From the NCBI GenBank assembly GCA_913057225.1, contig CAJXNT010000002.1, positions 1-64,000 of the forward strand: a stretch of DNA of 64,000 bases, written 5' to 3'. Under the pieces are notes generated by a model. It worked only from the letters and a program-made list of their open reading frames with translations. It had not been told where the DNA came from and ran no database searches. This stretch comes from an uncultured Mycoplasmatota bacterium (GTDB lineage Bacteria; Bacillota_I; Bacilli_A; Izemoplasmatales; Izemoplasmataceae). Below, one piece after another: positions 61,211 to 64,000 of the stretch; the stretch's first letter is position 1, and each line of letters starts with the position of its first letter. A program made the translations under genes and the position numbers.

Positions 61211-62551
61211 GTGAGAAAAAAACAAACGTATGAAGTCACATTTGAAGATTTAACGCACGATGCCCGGGGGGTCTGTAAGATTGATGGCTACCCGGTTTTT
61301 GTCAAGCATGCGTTAAAGGGTGAAAAAGCCTTGATTGAAATTACTAAGCGCTATAAGTCGTATGGCTTAGGGCGCTTGATCCGGCTTCAAGAAATGTCCC
61401 CGTTTCGAAAAGAACCCATCTGCGAACATTTTGCGACGTGTGGGGGCTGTAATCTCATGCACATGGATTATCAAACCCAACTGGATTTTAAAACGTTTAA
61501 AACCCAATCCACGCTCAAAAAATTGGGTCAAATCAACACCGATGTGACCCCGACACTGGGCATGCATCATCCGCTTTATTACCGGAATAAAGCCACCTTC
61601 CATCTAGACATTGAAGACGGACAGATTCGCGCCGGGTATTACCGTGAAGGCACCCACCGTGTGGTCGATATCATTCGCTGTCACACCCTGCCTAAGATCT
61701 TTTCAGAAATCCTCGCGGAGATACGGACCGCGGCCGAAGAAAAGCTTTTTGATGTCCATGCCAAATCCCGTCCCAATGGCGGGTTAAAACGGGTGGTCAT
61801 TCGTCAAAGCTATTCGACCAAAGAGTTGCTCATAACGTTGGTGGTTCATCAAAATAAAACCTTTAAATCTAAAGCACTGATCGACCGATTGATTAAGAAG
61901 TTTCCGCTCATCATGGGCGTCATTTTGAATGTCAACCCAAAATCGTTTGGCCTGGGGGAAAAGTCAACGATCATTTACGGGGTGGATCAGATCAAAGAAA
62001 CCGTCGGGGGCATGCATTATTCCATCAACCACCAATCGTTTTTCCAAGTCAACGCCATTCAAGCCGAGACGATGCTGGCTCAAATCATTGAAAAAGCAGA
62101 TTTAAAAGGCGATGAAGTGGTCATTGATGCGTATGCCGGTGTCGGACACATTGGCTTATCCCTCGCCAAGCATGCGAGGGAAGTCATCGCCATTGAAACG
62201 GTGAAAAAAGCCGTAAATGAAGGTCTCAAAGCGGCTCGGTATAACCACATTGAAAACATCCGGTTTATCACGAAAGATGCCAAAGAAGGCATCTTAGACG
62301 TGCCGGAAGCCGATCTTTTAATTGTCGATCCACCGCGCAAAGGACTTCACCGTGATTTCATCGACCGCGTGTTAGACAAACATGTGCCAAAAATGATTTA
62401 TGTGTCGTGTAACGTCGCCACCTTAGCGAGAGATTTGAAATTCTTAGAATCGGGGGGATATAACATCGTAGAGACCACCCCGCTGGATATGTTTCCGCAA
62501 ACGTCCCACATTGAATCCATCACCTTATTGCAACGCACAAGGTTGAGTTAA
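61211..62551 (+). CDS. 23S rRNA (uracil-C5)-methyltransferase, RlmD/RlmCD type
   Basis: The 446-residue enzyme methylates uracil in 23S rRNA with SAM. A TRAM domain opens the protein; the iron-sulfur motif follows with C71, C77 and C80 (CEHFATCGGC) plus one cysteine further on (IIRCHT). The SAM-binding loop is VIDAYAGVGHIGLSLA, with the catalytic strands LIVDPPRKGLH and SCNVATLARDL. Gram-positive members (RlmCD) may modify two sites. The GTG start follows the promoter geometry (leaderless). Its stop is one base before the SRAP start. Confidence 0.92.
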   Translation: MRKKQTYEVTFEDLTHDARGVCKIDGYPVFVKHALKGEKALIEITKRYKSYGLGRLIRLQEMSPFRKEPICEHFATCGGCNLMHMDYQTQLDFKTFKTQSTLKKLGQINTDVTPTLGMHHPLYYRNKATFHLDIEDGQIRAGYYREGTHRVVDIIRCHTLPKIFSEILAEIRTAAEEKLFDVHAKSRPNGGLKRVVIRQSYSTKELLITLVVHQNKTFKSKALIDRLIKKFPLIMGVILNVNPKSFGLGEKSTIIYGVDQIKETVGGMHYSINHQSFFQVNAIQAETMLAQIIEKADLKGDEVVIDAYAGVGHIGLSLAKHAREVIAIETVKKAVNEGLKAARYNHIENIRFITKDAKEGILDVPEADLLIVDPPRKGLHRDFIDRVLDKHVPKMIYVSCNVATLARDLKFLESGGYNIVETTPLDMFPQTSHIESITLLQRTRLS

Positions 62552-62552
62552 G

Positions 62553-63191
62553 ATGTGTGGCCGGTTTACCGTCACCATGCGTCCAGAAGATCTTGAGACG
62601 CTGCTTCTTAATGAATTTGGGATTGAAATGAAAGAGCCGTTCAAGACTCCCCACTATAATGTTGCCCCGACCATGGATGTGATCGGCATTTTATATGACG
62701 GAGAACGCTACCGAGCGGGGTCGATTCATTGGGGATTTCAGTTTTCAAAACTCGATCAAAACATTCTCGCCTTTAACACCCGTATCGAAACCATTGATCA
62801 AAAACCCTTTTTTAAAAACTTAGCGCAATCCAAACGATTGGCCATTGTTTCCAATGGTTATTTTGAATGGGACACCACGACCAAAACGCCTTACTATATG
62901 CATTATGAGGATGAGGCTCCTATGTTTCTCGGAGGCATTTGGCGCCGGGGGGAGCGTTTTGAAAGCAGCATCATCACTTTGCCCGCCCCGGAAGCCCTTC
63001 ATGCCATTCATCCCAGGGTTCCGTTTTCGATGCGCCTTTCACAGGTCCAAGCATGGTTAAAAACAGGCACTAAGGATCCGACGCAACTGTATCAAATGCC
63101 AGACACCTTTAAAGTCATTTCCAAAGCGGTCAATAAAGTCTCCAACAATGACGCATCCATCTTGGCAAGCCCACCCCCATCAATGCTATAA
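62553..63191 (+). CDS. SRAP/HMCES family DNA-protein crosslink protein
   Basis: Family members (YedK, HMCES) trap abasic sites in single-stranded DNA through a thiazolidine link to Cys2. The start MCGRFT, YNVAPT, the active-site glutamate in GYFEWDT and the histidine in HPRVPFSM are all present over 212 residues, so the protein should be active. TAAG precedes the ATG, which follows the rRNA methyltransferase by one base. The second heliorhodopsin starts 27 bases after its stop, with its promoter inside this gene's end. Confidence 0.95.
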   Translation: MCGRFTVTMRPEDLETLLLNEFGIEMKEPFKTPHYNVAPTMDVIGILYDGERYRAGSIHWGFQFSKLDQNILAFNTRIETIDQKPFFKNLAQSKRLAIVSNGYFEWDTTTKTPYYMHYEDEAPMFLGGIWRRGERFESSIITLPAPEALHAIHPRVPFSMRLSQVQAWLKTGTKDPTQLYQMPDTFKVISKAVNKVSNNDASILASPPPSML

Positions 63192-63192
63192 T
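63184..63192 (+). promoter_or_regulatory. Extended -10 promoter of heliorhodopsin 2
   Basis: TGCTATAAT is a perfect extended -10 overlapping the SRAP stop codon; TTGGCA at 63162-63167 is a possible -35 at 19 bases. It predicts a leader of about 20 bases with AAGGAGG at 63205-63211. Confidence 0.75.
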
Positions 63193-63218
63193 ATGAGACA
63201 GTTTAAGGAGGTCTAATT

Positions 63219-64000
63219 ATGACTCAAGACGTGCATGGTAAATTATCGTTTCGAAGCTTACGCCGATTTAATATTTTCATGGGTGTGCTTCATTTTCTTC
63301 AAGGCATCTTAATGATTTTGATGGCCGCGGTCTTTTTCTCCGACACCGTCGGAGCATTCAGACTCGGCGTACGCCAAAACTTTTTATTCTTTAACCGAGA
63401 GACGTTTACGCTGGATCTGGATTACAACGTCTTATTTGAACTCCCGATTGCCTACCTCGCGGCGGCCTTTTTATTGCTTTCGGCTCTGGCGCATGCCATC
63501 ATTTCCATCCCGGAAAAAACCAACGCCATTTATAACGCCGATCTTGCGAAAGGCATCAACCGGTTCCGTTGGTTTGAATACGCGATTTCATCTTCATTGA
63601 TGATCGTGCTCATCGCCGGACTCTTTGGCATTTATGACATTGGGTCGTTGCTGCTTATTTTCTTCATCAATGCGGGGATGAACCTCTTTGGACTCGTCAT
63701 GGAACAGCTCAACTCCGGCCGCACCAAAGACAATTTGGATTGGGGCCCCTTCTGGTGGGGCACCATCATGGGACTGATTCCCTGGGTGGTCATTATTCTT
63801 TATGTGACAGGAACCGCTTCTGAAGCACTGGGAGAAATTCCTTGGTTTGTGTGGGCGATTGTGGGGACTTACTTCGTCGCGTTTAATACGTTCCCCATCA
63901 ATATGATTTTGCAGTATTTAAAAGTCGGTAAATGGAAGAATTACATTTACGGTGAACGCGTCTACATCGTCCTTTCACTGGTCGCCAAAACGATTCTCGC
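63219..64000 (+). CDS. Heliorhodopsin (second copy, 3' partial)
   Basis: The first 260 residues are visible; the window ends inside the last helix. The Schiff-base lysine is K257 in LSLVAKTIL after GERVYIVLS, the counterion E120 in RWFEYAISSSLM, and the conserved histidines are H25 (GVLHFLQG) and H92 (LSALAHAI). It differs from the first copy in a longer N-terminus (about seven extra residues) and a longer loop after helix A. AAGGAGG seven bases before the ATG gives a strong start. It lies after an SRAP gene and near uvrB, so it could be co-transcribed with repair genes. Light sensing is inferred from the family; the chromophore must come from outside or from genes elsewhere. Confidence 0.95.
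   Translation, partial: MTQDVHGKLSFRSLRRFNIFMGVLHFLQGILMILMAAVFFSDTVGAFRLGVRQNFLFFNRETFTLDLDYNVLFELPIAYLAAAFLLLSALAHAIISIPEKTNAIYNADLAKGINRFRWFEYAISSSLMIVLIAGLFGIYDIGSLLLIFFINAGMNLFGLVMEQLNSGRTKDNLDWGPFWWGTIMGLIPWVVIILYVTGTASEALGEIPWFVWAIVGTYFVAFNTFPINMILQYLKVGKWKNYIYGERVYIVLSLVAKTIL

Overview
The window reads as a piece of a monoderm, Firmicutes/Mollicutes-like chromosome with intermediate base composition. The signs are Firmicutes-type gene orders (pcrA-ligA-uvrA, hprK-lgt-trxB-whiA, a ytxK-like gene before ackA, dnaE-pfkA-pyk), HPr kinase, WhiA, an LtaS-like sulfatase and PadR and TetR regulators. TGA ends many genes and the one tRNA-Trp has a CCA anticodon, so the standard bacterial code applies, unlike in Mycoplasma. 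An Izemoplasma/Haloplasma-type or other early-branching Mollicutes/Firmicutes host is a guess from content, not a result.

Layout. 1-6.0 kb: two large FtsX-type ABC proteins (the first cut by the window edge) and glnS. 6.0-8.0 kb: an XRE regulator operon with a membrane protein and a reductase, then a cold-shock gene whose leader can fold over its own ribosome-binding site. 8.1-22.9 kb: a long run of DNA repair and housekeeping genes (pcrA, ligA, uvrA, hprK, lgt, trxB, whiA, acpS, two extracytoplasmic thioredoxin-like proteins, tex). 22.9-29.7 kb: tRNA-Ser, a SOUL-family protein, a DUF368 lipid-carrier translocase, a PadR/HAAS pair, an M48 protease, an SDR, small membrane proteins and a first heliorhodopsin. 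29.7-41.3 kb: mgsA, a thioredoxin-like protein, copA, tRNA-Trp, an unusual trio (intracellular trypsin-like protease, glutamate formiminotransferase, GT8 glycosyltransferase), hemolysin III, DegV, an LTA-synthase-like sulfatase and four tRNAs. 41.3-51.6 kb: metK, yidD, a ytxK-like methylase, ackA, a repeat-containing surface protein, dnaE, pfkA and pyk. 51.7-61.1 kb: an RND exporter with its TetR repressor, uvrB, and a second TetR with a PH-domain protein and an ABC-2 exporter. 61.2-64 kb: an RlmD-type rRNA methyltransferase, an SRAP/HMCES protein and a second heliorhodopsin, cut by the window end.

The most striking content is two diverged heliorhodopsin genes on the same strand about 34 kb apart. 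Both keep the Schiff-base lysine, the glutamate counterion and the two conserved histidines. No retinal-synthesis gene is visible in the window.

Regulation is unusually readable. Most promoters carry an extended -10 of the form TGnTATAAT with a poor -35. Several of these lie 6 or 7 bases before the start codon and predict leaderless mRNAs (pcrA, yidD, uvrB, a TetR gene, the RlmD-type gene). Four promoters overlap perfect inverted repeats next to XRE, PadR or TetR genes. All positions come from reading the sequence; no database search or folding program was run.
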